Positions 11,108 to 23,140 of a DNA stretch of 64,000 nt are shown piece after piece (position 1 is the first letter of the stretch; every line of letters begins with the position of its first letter). The stretch is from NCBI GenBank assembly GCA_020746105.1, contig CM036617.1, forward strand, positions 165,052,912 through 165,116,911, in the 5' to 3' direction. Both the position numbers and the translations under genes were made by a program. The notes under the pieces were generated by a model. It had not been told where the DNA came from. It ran no database searches and saw nothing but the letters and a program-made list of their open reading frames with translations. Source of the stretch: Trogon surrucura. Lineage: Eukaryota; Chordata; Aves; Trogoniformes; Trogonidae.

Positions 11108-14100
11108 TATGAAGTGGTGGGGTGGGATGGCAGTAACCAGCAGAGAGGAGGAGAGGATATGTGGGACCCTCCTCTGGTGGCCCTCAGACCCTCTGTGCAG
11201 CTGATGGACAGGTTGCAGCCCATGTCTGGAACATGATAGTTGTCAAAGAGGAGAGCAACAGTGACACCATCGTGCCGTAAATGTGAAAGGTATGGGTGCA
11301 GGTGTGAGGGAGGATGCTGTGGAGTGCCAGCCGTGCAAGTCCCCTGCTCTGGCAGATCACAGGTGAAAAGAATTGTGAAGGTCTTATATAGATGCCTTTT
11401 GTCAACGACAAAGTCTTTTTTTTCTGGTCACAGAAGTGGAGAAGAGCTGGTGGTAGCTCTCAGCCCTTCCTCAGGGAGCCCCTGATGCCCCAGTGCCACA
11501 GCTGGGGCCTGAGGCGCGTTGGCAGAGCGGCATTGTGCCGTGGGGCGTGGGGCTGGAGAAGGCAGGAACACAGGCTGTCGGCCCTGGGATGCATGGGTGG
11601 GCACTGTAACAAGGGAACAGGGGATCCCTGGGAAGGAGCTGACGTCCATCCCAAGAGCTGTGTGACCATTGGGGTAAGGAGGCAGCGCAGGGTTTGAATG
11701 CTGGCACCGTAGCTGGCAGCGTGGGGCCAGGTCTGAAATGCACTGGCAGATCCATGTGAGAAGCTGTGCTTAAGAGCCACAACACTGAATCATTTCCCAG
11801 AAATCCCCTGTCAGTCTAACCATAAACACTGGGGAGAGTGGAAGGTGGGGAGACGTGTTTCTTCAATTTCCTACAACAAAGCAAGCGTAAAGGGGATTAG
11901 GAAAGCAATGCTGGGGGAAAAGAGAGAGAAATTTGTAAGGGAAGGGAACATTAAGATTGAGAGGGATAAAATGCAGATCGAAGTTGTTGAGCTAGAACAG
12001 AAGAACTTCTCAGTCTATATATTTAGCTCAGTGAGGTATATAAACAGAAACCTACAGCCAGCTCAGCCACTTCTCCCCCAGTGGAGTGAGTCATCAGCCC
12101 TTGGATCTAAAGTTAGGTTCACGTCAGAGCTTACACACTCTCTCTCTCTCATTTTATTTTTCTCTTTCTATTTTGAAGGGTGTGGGAAAAGCTGAGCACC
12201 GTCTCCTGGAAGCAGCAACAATAATCCTACAACAGCAACAGATGCTGGACCTGATGCCCTACCTGGGAACACTGTGAAAAAGCCTGCTTCGTGTCTGGCT
12301 GCTCCTCTTCCTTGCTGCGTGCCTGGGGATGAGCTCAGCTGACGTGCAGCCGCGCCTAATCTGGGCACAGGGTGGACTCAGCTCCGAGGGGTCTGTGTGC
12401 TGTGCAGACAAGCCGGAGGGTGGGCTGGGCTGCACTGCTGTTCCTGGGGGCAACAGCAGCAGGATTCGCAGCCATGGTCAACGTTTGGCTCCTATGTGCT
12501 TGGCAGGAGAGCAGAATCTGCCATCAGGGCTGCCAAGAGGGATCCAAGCTGGGTCAGCCTGGCAGGAGGCAGATTGATGCCGATGAGACTTGGCTAGAGG
12601 ATGCCTTTAAATCCAGTGTAGGCTGCTGCCTAGTGAGCTTAGCCCACAGCCACCTGCTGAGGAGAGGGCTTTGTCTCCTAGAGCTGTCCCTGCAGCCTCT
12701 CTGCTTTGGTACGGGTCCCCCTTTCCTGCTCTTTCCCTCTTGCCCCATCTCCTCTCTGCAGCAGTTGCAGTGAATCATATACTTTCCCCGCTAACCCCCC
12801 AGTCAGTGCTACTGGCTCACATGGTGGTGACAGGGATGACACAGACTTCCCTTCTCAAAAATCATGGAGGGGACAGGGAGGGAAACCCTTGGAAATCTTC
12901 TGGATGCATTTGTAGCAGCAGCTTGCGTGATGCTCACCCTTCGGTGACCCACCCCCAGGTCACTCCCAGCAAGCCCGTATCAGTTAAGGTGGGTGACAAA
13001 ACGCTTTGAAAGTGCCTTTGAGGTTGAAGGTGGAGCCCTGTGACTACTGTGAACTGCAAGATGAGGAGCTGTTCATCTTCAGACTCTTCCCTTGGGGCTG
13101 GTGGGTCTGCTCAGTGAGTGAGGCAGCTTCCCAGCCCAAGACTTGGTGATAACAGCGAGTGGATTGCCACTGTGGTGGATGCCTGTGGTGTACGTACCAG
13201 CAAGCCCATGGAAATCCTCCCCAGTGTGTGTGGTCTGGGGAGTGATGTGGGGATGAGGGGGCTCTGCTCTGGAGTATGAGCTGCCCTGGACTTGCTGTTT
13301 TTACACTGCTCCAAATCTGTGAAGGGATGAACTGCAATGGCTTTTTTTCCACACCCGGCCCCTTTCCCCTCCTTCCAAGCCTGTTGCATGCTTTTATCGG
13401 TTTGAAGGGTTTGTCTGACTGAGAGTTCAAATGTCTTTTTATCCCCATTCTGTACACTGGTATGCTGGAAGGCAAACAGACATGATCCTGGGATGTGGAC
13501 ATCAGTGGTGACCCACTGATTATCCTGGGTGTGTATTTATGCGCATCTGCCCTCCTGTGGCCCTCTGTGTACCCTTCATCTTTTTTCACCATTCTGTTTC
13601 TTTCGCCTCTCCTTGCTGTCCTGTTTCTCCCTCCTGTCTCACCCTCTCCCTCCCTCTCCTGCCCTCCTCCTCATTCTCTTTTTCTCATTTGATATTCATG
13701 CATGAATAAATTCAATTGCATTTTTTTTCCCTGTTCCCCCTAAAGGGGCTTGTTGGTGAATTGCAGGCATCTGAAATCATAGAATACTCAGATTCATCAT
13801 TTTGGGGACAGAATCAAAGCCCGTCTTCTCAGGAAGGAATAACAGATGCTTTTTATGAGGAGAGGGAGTGGTCAGTGTCTTGTGGTTGGTGAGGAGGAAG
13901 GGCATTAACCTTAGCAGCCCAGGGTGGCCTTGCGAGCACTCTCCAGCCCCTCCAGGGTGTGTAGGAATGTAGGTATGTGTATACCGGAGTGCGAGTGCCT
14001 ATGGTTGCTTGCTTGTTCAGTGTGTGTGGTGCTGGTGGTGTGCTTAGAGAAGAATAACACCTCCTAGGGGGGCTGCCAAAAATTGGTTGAGGCAGGAGCT

Positions 14101-15999
14101 GTCTCAGCTGGATGCTGGCAGCCCAGCACCCAAAGATTCAGAGTGATTATCTAGAGCTCTGTCCAGGCATCCACCTCGGCTGACTTTTGGGACGATTACA
14201 TGGCTCTGGTATTACCCAGAGCCACGTGTCACTGGTATCACTGCTGTGGGTCTGGGGACGTGCCTAGCACCACATACTCATCGCACTAAGAAGTTGAAGT
14301 CACAAAATCATGTCCATCCTGCATGTTGAGGTGCTTCCTGGTGTGGATGGGCACTTGCTGTCTCCCTGCTCCTGTGTGGGAGCCCTCCAGCTCGTGTAGA
14401 ATAGTGGACTTAGGGTAACCACAACAATCTTCGGTACCAAAGGTGGCTGGAGGTAGTGTCCTGCATGGCTTCAGTACAAACAGTCTCTCACTGCTGACAC
14501 GCAGATGTCTGACCACCACAATTGTTTATTATCCTGGAATAAAAGCTCTCTCTGGCTTGTGGAAGAAGCATGGATTCACCATGCAACTGCAGCCCTATCC
14601 AGAAACAATGAAAAAAAAAGGCTTGACTTGGCTGAGGGAGGGCTGTTTTTCACAGGGGTTGTGAATGTGATAACTTTTTTGGTGTGCACAACATTCCTGT
14701 CATTTATAACTTGGCTCCTTTTTTTTTTATTTTTTTTTCCACATTCCTGGTGCATGCTGAGGATCCTTTGAGGGCTGATTTGGCCTTTCAGGAGAGGAAA
14801 CAAGATTAGACACTTTATAAAACACAAAAGCTTTACGCTAAAAGCAGACAGCAACTGTCATCTTTGCTCCAAAGACTTTTAAGGGTCTCACGAGACACAG
14901 TGGCAGCGCCAACCACATCGCTCAGGCTCCAGGGAGCTTGGTTTATGTGATGGAAATGGCCAAGGGGGCTTCTTGTTTCTGCCCAGCACCACTGGCACAA
15001 CAAAGCCAAGCTGTGCAGAGGTGGATGGCAGAGGAAAGTATATGTACTGGGTATTTTTCACCCTAGATGGTGAATGTGTGTGAGCAGAGATGCTCTGGCT
15101 TTACTGGAAAGTGGGCTTACTCCATTGTCTTCCTGTTTCCCAGTATGAGGAGATTTTGGGCTGCGGTGCATGTTGTACCACAGCCCAGCGGGGGGGCTGG
15201 GCATTTTTAAGCTGCTCATTTACAATATATGCTTGTGGCAGAAGCAAAAATATATCCATCTCTCAGAACATCCGGTGCTTTATTGTTCTGAAGAGGCAAA
15301 CCCCATGCAGATCATTGAGGACTGTGATGGCTTCATGTAGTGTGTCTTTCCCAGAGCTGACTTGGGGACCCTCAGCAGGAGAATTGAAATCTGATGCTCC
15401 AAGGATGAGGGGCCTGTGCTGGTGTGGGGTCAGGCTACTTGGCTACAGGATGGGACTTGTGAGTGAGGTGGCTGGGTTGGCTCTTCGTTGGAGGGGGGCT
15501 CGAGGCGGCCATACTCTGTTCTAGCTCCTGGACAGCGGGATCCCTGCATGTTATCCATCCCTCTCATTTCTCCCTGGCTTCACGAAATGCAGTAGGAAAA
15601 TAATTTGCAGTGGGTTGTTCCCACACCCTGAGTTCCTGTAAGAGATTTGGGAGTAGTGTGGAGGTAGAGGAGGGACTGTTTCTGAGGGAGGGACTTTTGA
15701 GGGGGGAGGTTGTTTTTTTAACTCTTCGCAAGGGATAATTCTCTAACCTTCTTGATCTGTGACCTGTGGAGAGGCACATGCTCACAAGTTCAGGGCAGGG
15801 CAAGCATGCTGAAGCTGGTATTCGTCAGAAAAGTAAGGATGAGCAGGCTGAAGGCAGGAGAAGATCAGCTGTCCTGAGACCCCACCATGGATGCGGGTGT
15901 GTGACAGTGTGCCAGGAGATATCTTCCTTTCCTCTGGTGTTGCTAGAATTCTTGCCCTGTGTGCCTCTAATTGTAGGTTTCCCCTAAAGACATTTGGTG

Positions 16000-16745
16000 T
16001 CACTGTAAGGACAGCGTTTCACTCTCCTTCTCTGCCTGTACGGTTATTCTCTCTCTCTCTTGCTGTGCAGTTCGCTCCATAAGCCGTTGGTGAACATACC
16101 ATAAGACACAGAGAGAGAGAGAGAGACAGACAGAAAGCACACACCAGCCCTTCCTCCTTGCTTTCCCACCATGGAATAGCTAAACTTGCCCCCACTCACA
16201 CCTCCATCACCTCCCAGCGCCCCACGATTATTTTGACCCTCTGATCTTTTTGGAAGGAAGCTTCTGTCACTTCTTTAACACCTTCCACCTGGAAAAAACA
16301 CACACAGACAAAGCCCCCTCCAAGCCCTCCCGTGAAGGAAGAGGTCTTTTTTTTCCTCCTCTTTTCTCTTGCTCTGACTCCAGAGCTTCAGACTCCAGCC
16401 TGAGCAGCCAGAATTTCTTACCATGTATTCTCCTTTTAAACCATTTCCTTCCTGCACACGCTCAGTCCTTGCAGCCACGGATCTAACACAACTCCCCGCT
16501 TCTCGCCGGCAGGTTCTTTGCTCCCCGTCACTCAGCTGATCCTGATCTTTTTTCTCCTATTTTTCTCCCCTCCCCGGGTGCTGAGGTGTGTGTGTCTGTG
16601 TGTGAGTGTGCCTGTGTGCAAGGGGGGGGCTTTTTTTTTTTTCCTGGTGGGGGATTTTTTTTCAAAGCATCTTCATTATTATTTTATTTTGCTTCTCTGA
16701 CTTGGACACTTCTCCCTTGGAGATTTCTTTTCCATGCAAAGGTAG
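16000..16745 (+). promoter_or_regulatory. Candidate leader exon/promoter region (speculative)
   Basis: This stretch is CT-rich, has somewhat more CpG than its surroundings, and contains (CT)n and (GA)n runs (16048-16060 and 16110-16126), GT-rich text and G/T homopolymers. It ends in a strong consensus splice donor, CAAAG|GTAGGT at 16741/16742, overlapped 4 bp later by a second, AG|GTGAGA. The acceptor-like site just upstream of the CACNA1I start codon (AG at 30111-30112) calls for a 5' leader exon somewhere upstream, and this is the best-looking candidate I noticed. Donors this good occur many times by chance in 30 kb, and no TATA box or open reading frame supports the call. It could equally belong to a non-coding RNA or to nothing. 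Confidence 0.18.
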
Positions 16746-19700
16746 GTGAGATGCATGCACACCTAGCTAACCTTACATTTGTCTCGTTTCACTTCATTTT
16801 GCTGTCCATTTAATAGGAAACTTGTGCCCACCCGTGTACCTGCATCATTCCTGTTTCGTTTCGTACCTGTTTCCTCTCTGGCAGAAGTAAAGGCTGAGGG
16901 TAGACATGTCTGTAATGTTAATAATTTTGTCTTTCCAGAGAGGAAAGTTATTTCTCTGTGCATGTCCAGCTATATGTGTATGTTCGTGTGCAGTGCCCAT
17001 GTATGTGAGACTGCCTCTCTTTACCCAACAAGTAGCAATAATTGATTTTGGTGTGTGCTTTGGGCAGGGGTGGTGGTAGAAAGGGACTGACCGTGTGTCC
17101 AGCAGTTCACATCCGTAAGCGATTGCAGCAGGGAGTGGATTTCTCACATTTATTCAGCAGCTCTCTATACATGCCTGTAAATGATACAAGGAGTGTGAAC
17201 AATCCCAAGAATTTCAAATTTAGCCCTGGTTAGTTTGTACTGTTATGATGGGGAAGGATGGTGGGAAAGAGGAAGGGTTACAAAATCTCCTCCCTGGAGA
17301 GGTAACTGTCTGAGACTTGTGTATATATAACTTTTCTTAAAACCATCTCACTGTGCAGGGGCTTCTTGGGTTTGGGGTATTTTTTTTTTTTTTTTTGGCA
17401 AAGCAAGAGTTGAATCTTGGATTTAGTTTTCATAAATTATCTTTTCTTATTTTGTTTATGATTATTATTGCATTTCAGTTGCGTGCACAACATCCAAAGT
17501 GTCTGAAAAGGGACAGGGAATAGGATGCACTTTAATATAGCAAGTACATCATCTTCTGTACATCACTGGCAGCTGTTCACTGGAGTCAGGAGGGAGAAAA
17601 ATAGAAGAATTAAAAATGGAGAGAACCAGAAATGATGTTAAACATTGTTGACTGGCAGTTACCTGGCATATTTTCTGCTAATACTGGTTTTCGTAATGCT
17701 CTTGATGGATACCTTTTGCTTCTTAGTAACAGCAGCTGTGTGAAAAGTACCAGGGGTTTTAAAAAAAAACTAAAAAAAAACCACCCCCAAACAGAAAGAA
17801 AAAACCAACATTCATATTTTCCCTGCAAATTATTACAAAGGAAAATGGTAAACATCAAAAAGCAGAACTTACTCTGCATTTTCTCTCTGCTAATAGGAAG
17901 CTTTTTTCTCATTGATCCAGGGGTTGCTAGTGTTCTGTATCTCTGTCACTCAGAAGATTGCTATGTTGTCAGTTGTTTCTATGTGCTATTGCAGAGAACC
18001 TAGTCTTAAATTTGGGCTGGTGATTGAGGATTTATTATCTCAGAAGAAGGAAGGGGTCTGGTGACCCTCTACGCCCCCCCACCCCTCCATGTTTTCACTC
18101 CAGCACATAAACTTCTCTATTGGTGGAAGGAAATCCGCAAGCTCATTATCTTCTCAACACCCTACCTGCAAAGAAACTTTTAATTCAAAGCACTGGGAAG
18201 CGAATTCAAGGGCCTTGTTTCTAACCCCCCCTTCCCCTTTATATTTTAATATAACCTTCTGAGCATTTCTCCCCTTGCCAGCACTGCCCCATTCCTTGGG
18301 TTGGGGCAGGAGTGCAGCCTCAGGCAGGAGGCAGCTGCCCGCTGCCTGCAGGGCTTATGCTGCTGGACCGAAAGCATTTATTTCTCTCTTCATTAAATAA
18401 CATAATAGTTTCAGGACTGGCATCAAATGTGAGCTTCCTCAGAACAGCAACAGTGCACGGCTGTTGAAAAAGGTCTAGTGCCATGATTCTCTCCCCAGGG
18501 GAGTCGGGAAGCAGGCGGGGATCGAATCCCGGCATCGCGCTGGATTCCCTGCCAGCGTTTGCACCAGGCTGGCTGGGAGAGGGTGCAGTACCTGTCCGGG
18601 AGACCCTTGGCTCTGGCTGTAGCAGGAAGGTAGAGAAAAGGAGTTTTTCTTCGGATCTCACTGGAAAGCATGTGTTTGAGCACTGGCCACCTCAATGCAC
18701 CAGCAGACGCATGCGTGCCTTGCCGGGAGATCTGGTGGTGAATATCTCAGAGACGAGTTGGGGTGGATGAGGAGGAAGCTTTGGTCTGCCATGTCTAAGG
18801 GGTTTGCCTTGTGAAGCCTGGATCAATACGACAGGCCTATCATAAAGGTGAGGTTATGCCAACCTGTCTCATGCATTCTCTCACAAAATCTCTCCCCGTT
18901 GCTGCCTCAGGAGTGTTTTCAGGCAGTGGACCTGGCTGGAGCAGGGCCAGCGCAGGTACAGCCATCAAGGGAGTGAGGAGAAGTGTCACAGGAGGGGGAT
19001 GCTGATTCAGGAGAGGCTCACTGCTTGTCTGTGGGTGTTTCTGGGTAGGCACCGTGGCCTCTGCTGGGATGTGAGGAGACTGGTTGGGCTGTTTGGAGTC
19101 TATCAGAGTGCACCCATGATGCTGGGTGAGCTTTCCTGTGTTCCCACCTTTGTCCCCACCGAGAGCAGCACCTTCCCTGCTGGTCCAGCCCTGGGCATCC
19201 TCAAAGTGCCTGTAATGTATCTGTGCCCCAGGCTGCAGCTTTGGCTTTTCCTCCAGTCTTGGACTCCCTCCCTCTCTCTCCTCTCCTCCCTTCGTTTCTT
19301 CCTTCCTTCTATGTTCCTGCTGCCTGATCTGGTTTTGAATAACCTGTGTGTCCATGCCCAGTGTGACATGGTTCCAACCTACAGCCCTGCCCTGCCCTGT
19401 CCCATCCTGCCCATGTACAACAAGGTACATCAGGAGGAAGGTACATCAGGAGGAAGTCCCAGGGCTGAGCCCTGGCCACCTTTGATTTTGGAAAAGCCTG
19501 CAATTCTGGGCTCTGCTGCAAAGAACCCGTACGCTTGGTCAGCTTTTTTTTTTTTCCTGGGGAAAAAAAAAATGTTGAAACCAATTGGTTTTTTAAATTT
19601 TTCTCAAAGCAAACAAGTATCTACAGCTGCAAACTCATGAAATGCACACACACAGTGTTAGGAGTCTTTAAAAGAGCTGACCACTGATTTAAAATAAATT

Positions 19701-22604
19701 TAATCTTTTATTAAATCAAAGTCCTAATCCTGCAAATTCAAGCAAGCAAGTGAACAGCTGCACTTGCACACAGCCTTGCTAAAGCTGCTGGGTCTGTGGA
19801 TGGGCTTAGAAATCAAGTGGTTTAAGTAGATCTACAAGATCAGGTAGTTCCATTTCTTCACTGTATTTTTTAAAATCTGTAAGACTGGATAATGTAGAGT
19901 TGATTTTGAGACTGTTCAAGATCTACAAAACCCCAACCCATTATTAGAAAGTAAAGGTTTCTTCCAAATAATGCAAATAATGCAAGTAAGCCAGTGTGTA
20001 GTTTTTTATAATGACCTAATATAGTCATCTTATTTAGTTTTTTCATCTGTGTCTGAAATGCATGCATCGAAGCTCTTAGAAATCACGTAGTGGTTTGAAA
20101 AAATGTCTTACGCTGATACAAAATTTATTTAAGCCCTGTAATCATAGCTCAGACTGCATAAATGAACCCACTAACTTGGTAATATATTCCTCGCTTTCCT
20201 GGTACTCGTCAGGCCACCGTGTTTGAAACACTGCGGTGTGCCCTGAAGAGCAATCAGCCCAGTTTATCAGGGGCTAATTGCAATGAGGAGGTCTTAGAAA
20301 ATGCTTTGTAACTTGCCTTGGACCAGAGGTTTGTACTGTCGAGGTGGTGCAGGAGGGAGGTGGTCTCTTGGCTAAGCCAGGCTCGGTCATCAAGGACTTT
20401 GCAGGTGAATGCCAGGCTTTACAGCTCGTGGGTGAGCGGACGTGCTGAGGGCTCTTGGTGTGAAATACTGCTTGTTGGTGTTTTCTGCAGTAGCTTGTGT
20501 TTCTCACCACCCGCAGAGTGCAGCACAGCAACCCGATCTCCCTGTGACCAAGACTGGATTGGAGGGATGCCTCCAAGAGGAAAGGTTGTTCCCCCCTCAT
20601 GAAGCTTGTGTTTGTTAAAAAAACCCCAAAGGCAGCTGGTCTCTGCTTCTGACACAACCATTGTCTGCAGTGCAGGCACCCCATCCTGCTCCATCACGCC
20701 TCAATGTAAAGCTTGACAGGGAGTCTGGGGGAGGTCTAGCAAGGGGCATTTCCATGCGAAATCACTGGAGCTTGGGGTTATGGCTCTGTCGTTGAACGGG
20801 ATGGAGAGGAGCTGCTGACCTGTGCTGTTGGTAGCTGGAGAGGTGGTGAGTGTCAGGGATTTTGCTGTGATGGACGCTGAAAGTATTTGTGTGTGGTGCG
20901 ATCACTGGGGGATGTGTGTGTGTGAAGGTTTTTATTTCCTTTCTCCAAAGTGTCAGAGTTTGGCTGTGGCTGGAAAAACAGCACTGTATAGAGAGCACAG
21001 GTGGGATTAGTGTTATTAAACATTTCTCAGGTGGTCGGTTAGTGTGTCTTGCTGACAGGCTCTATTAAGTTGCTGTCCAGGATGGAGGTTAGGAATGGAT
21101 TTTCCTACAGGTCAGACTGGCAGGAATGGATGGGATCCTGTCTCTGCTGCTGCAGCATGTGTGTGTGCATGTGTGCAGCGTGCCCAGCATCATGGCACAT
21201 CTCCTTCCAGACCGGGGACTTTCAGCAGTGGTGATGCCCTCAATTGTTTGTCTTCCTTGGGCATATTTTTCTCCCTATTTCGTCTTTAAAACTACTTTAA
21301 GTTTGGCAGTGGGAGAGGAGAGGTAAGTTAACTTTCTGTGGGCTCTCTTGTACTGAGTTTCCTTGCAAGGTTGTCTGCTACGGGAAGGGATTGGACTTGG
21401 GCTGGAGAGGTCCATTTCAGGTCTGTGGTCAGATACGTTTGTATTGGTGTCTTTGCTGGTTTTCAGTGATTTCTACTAAAGCCATCATCCAAGCTTTGAT
21501 TTTTTCTTTTCCCTGGTGGTGGCAGGGAGAGAAGGAGATGTTTCAGGTTTGTATAAATGAGTAGCAGGGTCAGTTGTCAAATCATGTGGAATTAGGGAGT
21601 CATCACAAAGTACTGATCTATCTACTGACCAGAGACTAAACATCCTGTAGGCATTTGCAGAAGAGCTATCAGCATTGTCTCCTCTGTGCTTCTAGGTGAT
21701 TCCGTCTTCATAGATACATTTCTCTACTGTATCCCTTCTCTCTTCTAGAGGCAGAGCCTGCGGCATTTCTACATTCCACGTAGCTTCATCTCCTTCCTGT
21801 TTTTGTTTTTCCCAGAGTTAGTTTGCTCCAAATGTGTATCTGGGTTTATGCAGATTATTTCCTTTGGAGGAAAGGGATTGGGGGGGAGGGGTGCAGACAG
21901 TAATTTATAGGGAGGGGAAAGGTGTAAGGTATAACTGTTGATGTTCCCCAAATCCCTTAGCATTATATTCCCTTCAGACGTTCTCCCTCCTCTCTTTCTT
22001 CTCCCCATCTTCCTTTGCAGCCCAGGACATCTCCTCTCCAGATGTGAGCAGTGACGTCGGTTGGCACAAAGTCTGGAGGTGGAGTGAGGATGCTTGTGCA
22101 GGGGTGAGGGGTTACATCCAGTGCTGTGCTGTGACGGGGAGCAGGGGGTCTCCCAGGGTCTCCCTGCTCCTCGTATACTGCTGTTTTCCTACACCTGCTC
22201 ACTGCAACAGGTCCTGAAGGCACACTGGGCCAGCCTGGGCACTGGGACTGGGCCAAAATGGGCAGAGAGGCTGGTCCAGAAAGGGTGGTGTGAAAGGGCA
22301 GAGCTTCTCACTGCCAGTTTAGCCTGGATGGGAGTGAACAGCCTGGCCACAGTCCTGGGCTGCACTTTTCCATCCACTCAGCACAGGTGCAACAGCAGGA
22401 TCTGCAGCTCTGTTCCCAAAGTATGGGCTTATTCAGGAGGCACAATCGAGGTATTTGCATGTTTTGCCTCTCCTGCAAGCACTTTATATTCTGGCTCAAG
22501 GGCTGAGGATGTGAGGATGCTTCCAAAGCCATCACTGCTGGAAGCCTATGACATCACTATCTTCCTCTTCACCATCCTCATCAGACCAGTCTTAGTTGGT
22601 CATT
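16746..22604. other. Non-coding stretch, no gene recognised
   Basis: Contains homopolymers (T17 at 17380-17396, an A-rich tract at 17761-17810, T12 at 19544-19555 next to A10 at 19563-19572), a 16-bp tandem duplication at 19425-19456, and a 213-codon chance frame at 18999-19640. No protein family, RNA gene or transposon body was recognised. Confidence 0.6.
19425..19456. repeat. Exact 16-bp tandem duplication
   Basis: GTACATCAGGAGGAAG occurs twice head to tail with no mismatch. This looks like a recent replication-slippage event. Confidence 0.95.
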
Positions 22605-23140
22605 GCTGATCTGGAGAGAGTAAACAGCATGTTAATGACTTTCTCAGATGATGACAAAACAGGCTTTTGCCTGCCAGTGGGCACGCAGAAAAACAGCACA
22701 CAGAGAGCTAGCGAGGTCAGAAAGACGGGCAGAAAACATAATAAGATTAATCTTCAGAAAAATGCAACCTAATGCACCTGGGGGCAATATAATCTGAAAC
22801 ACACGGTCCTGGTGACGGGTGGGGAGGGGGACAGCACACCCCATGAGACGGAGGCGCGACAGTAGATGGCATATCAGACGTGGGTTTGCAGTGTGACGGG
22901 TGGCCAGCAACAGAGACATCACGATGGCAGCCCACCTCTGCGTCCGGCCCTGGGTGCCAGCCCTGCGGGAGGGCAGCTCTTGGCACATCATTATCGGCAG
23001 AGCGTCGGTAGGCGAGAGGCGGCTTGATCTGCTAGGAGCGGGGCTGGAGAGATTAATTTATGAGCAAGGATTAAGTGCTAAAGATGTGTCGCTTGGCTAA
23101 GCAAGGGTTTAAGCAAGAGGACATGACAGGAATCCTCTCA
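22605..23140 (+). mobile_element. Ancient, heavily diverged CR1-like LINE fragment
   Basis: Two separated blocks fit the CR1 ORF2 3' half in the right order and orientation. At about 22755-22805 the text 'AATGCA..TAATGCACCTGGG' followed by an A-rich stretch corresponds to the family's 'F N . K C K V . H L G . N N' block. At about 23045-23130 one frame reads ERLIYEQGLSAKDVSL and the next reads LAKQGFKQEDMTG, matching 'E.L.YEERL.ELNLYSLAKRRLRGDMIG' with one frame change. The region between has decayed and become CpG-rich. There is no recognisable 3' tail and the ends are approximate. Confidence 0.55.

Larger units (their letters stand above)
5986..15999. other. Non-coding flank with simple repeats
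   Basis: About 10 kb without a recognisable gene. Several frames of 100-200 codons exist (for example 6643-7242 on + and 13044-13592 on -), but they resemble no family I know and are long only as expected by chance in GC-balanced DNA. Simple sequence includes a T-rich tract near 8129, a TATAAGA minisatellite near 11030 and a short CT run near 12139. I see nothing else I can support. Confidence 0.6.

Noticed and set aside
13044-13592. 182-codon minus-strand frame
   Set aside because: No recognised family; proline/serine-rich composition follows local base composition.
13770-13805. CR1-tail-like AAATCATAGAATACTCAG
   Set aside because: Only about 12 bases match and no CR1 body follows.
18511-18535. 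tRNA-like B box (GGATCGAATCC)
   Set aside because: One mismatch to consensus, no A box at the right distance and no cloverleaf on either strand.
18999-19640. 213-codon open frame, the longest in the window
   Set aside because: It resembles no known family, is low in coding-like composition and overlaps a 196-codon frame on the other strand. With about 6000 stop-to-stop intervals over six frames, a frame near this length is expected by chance at a rate of a few tenths.
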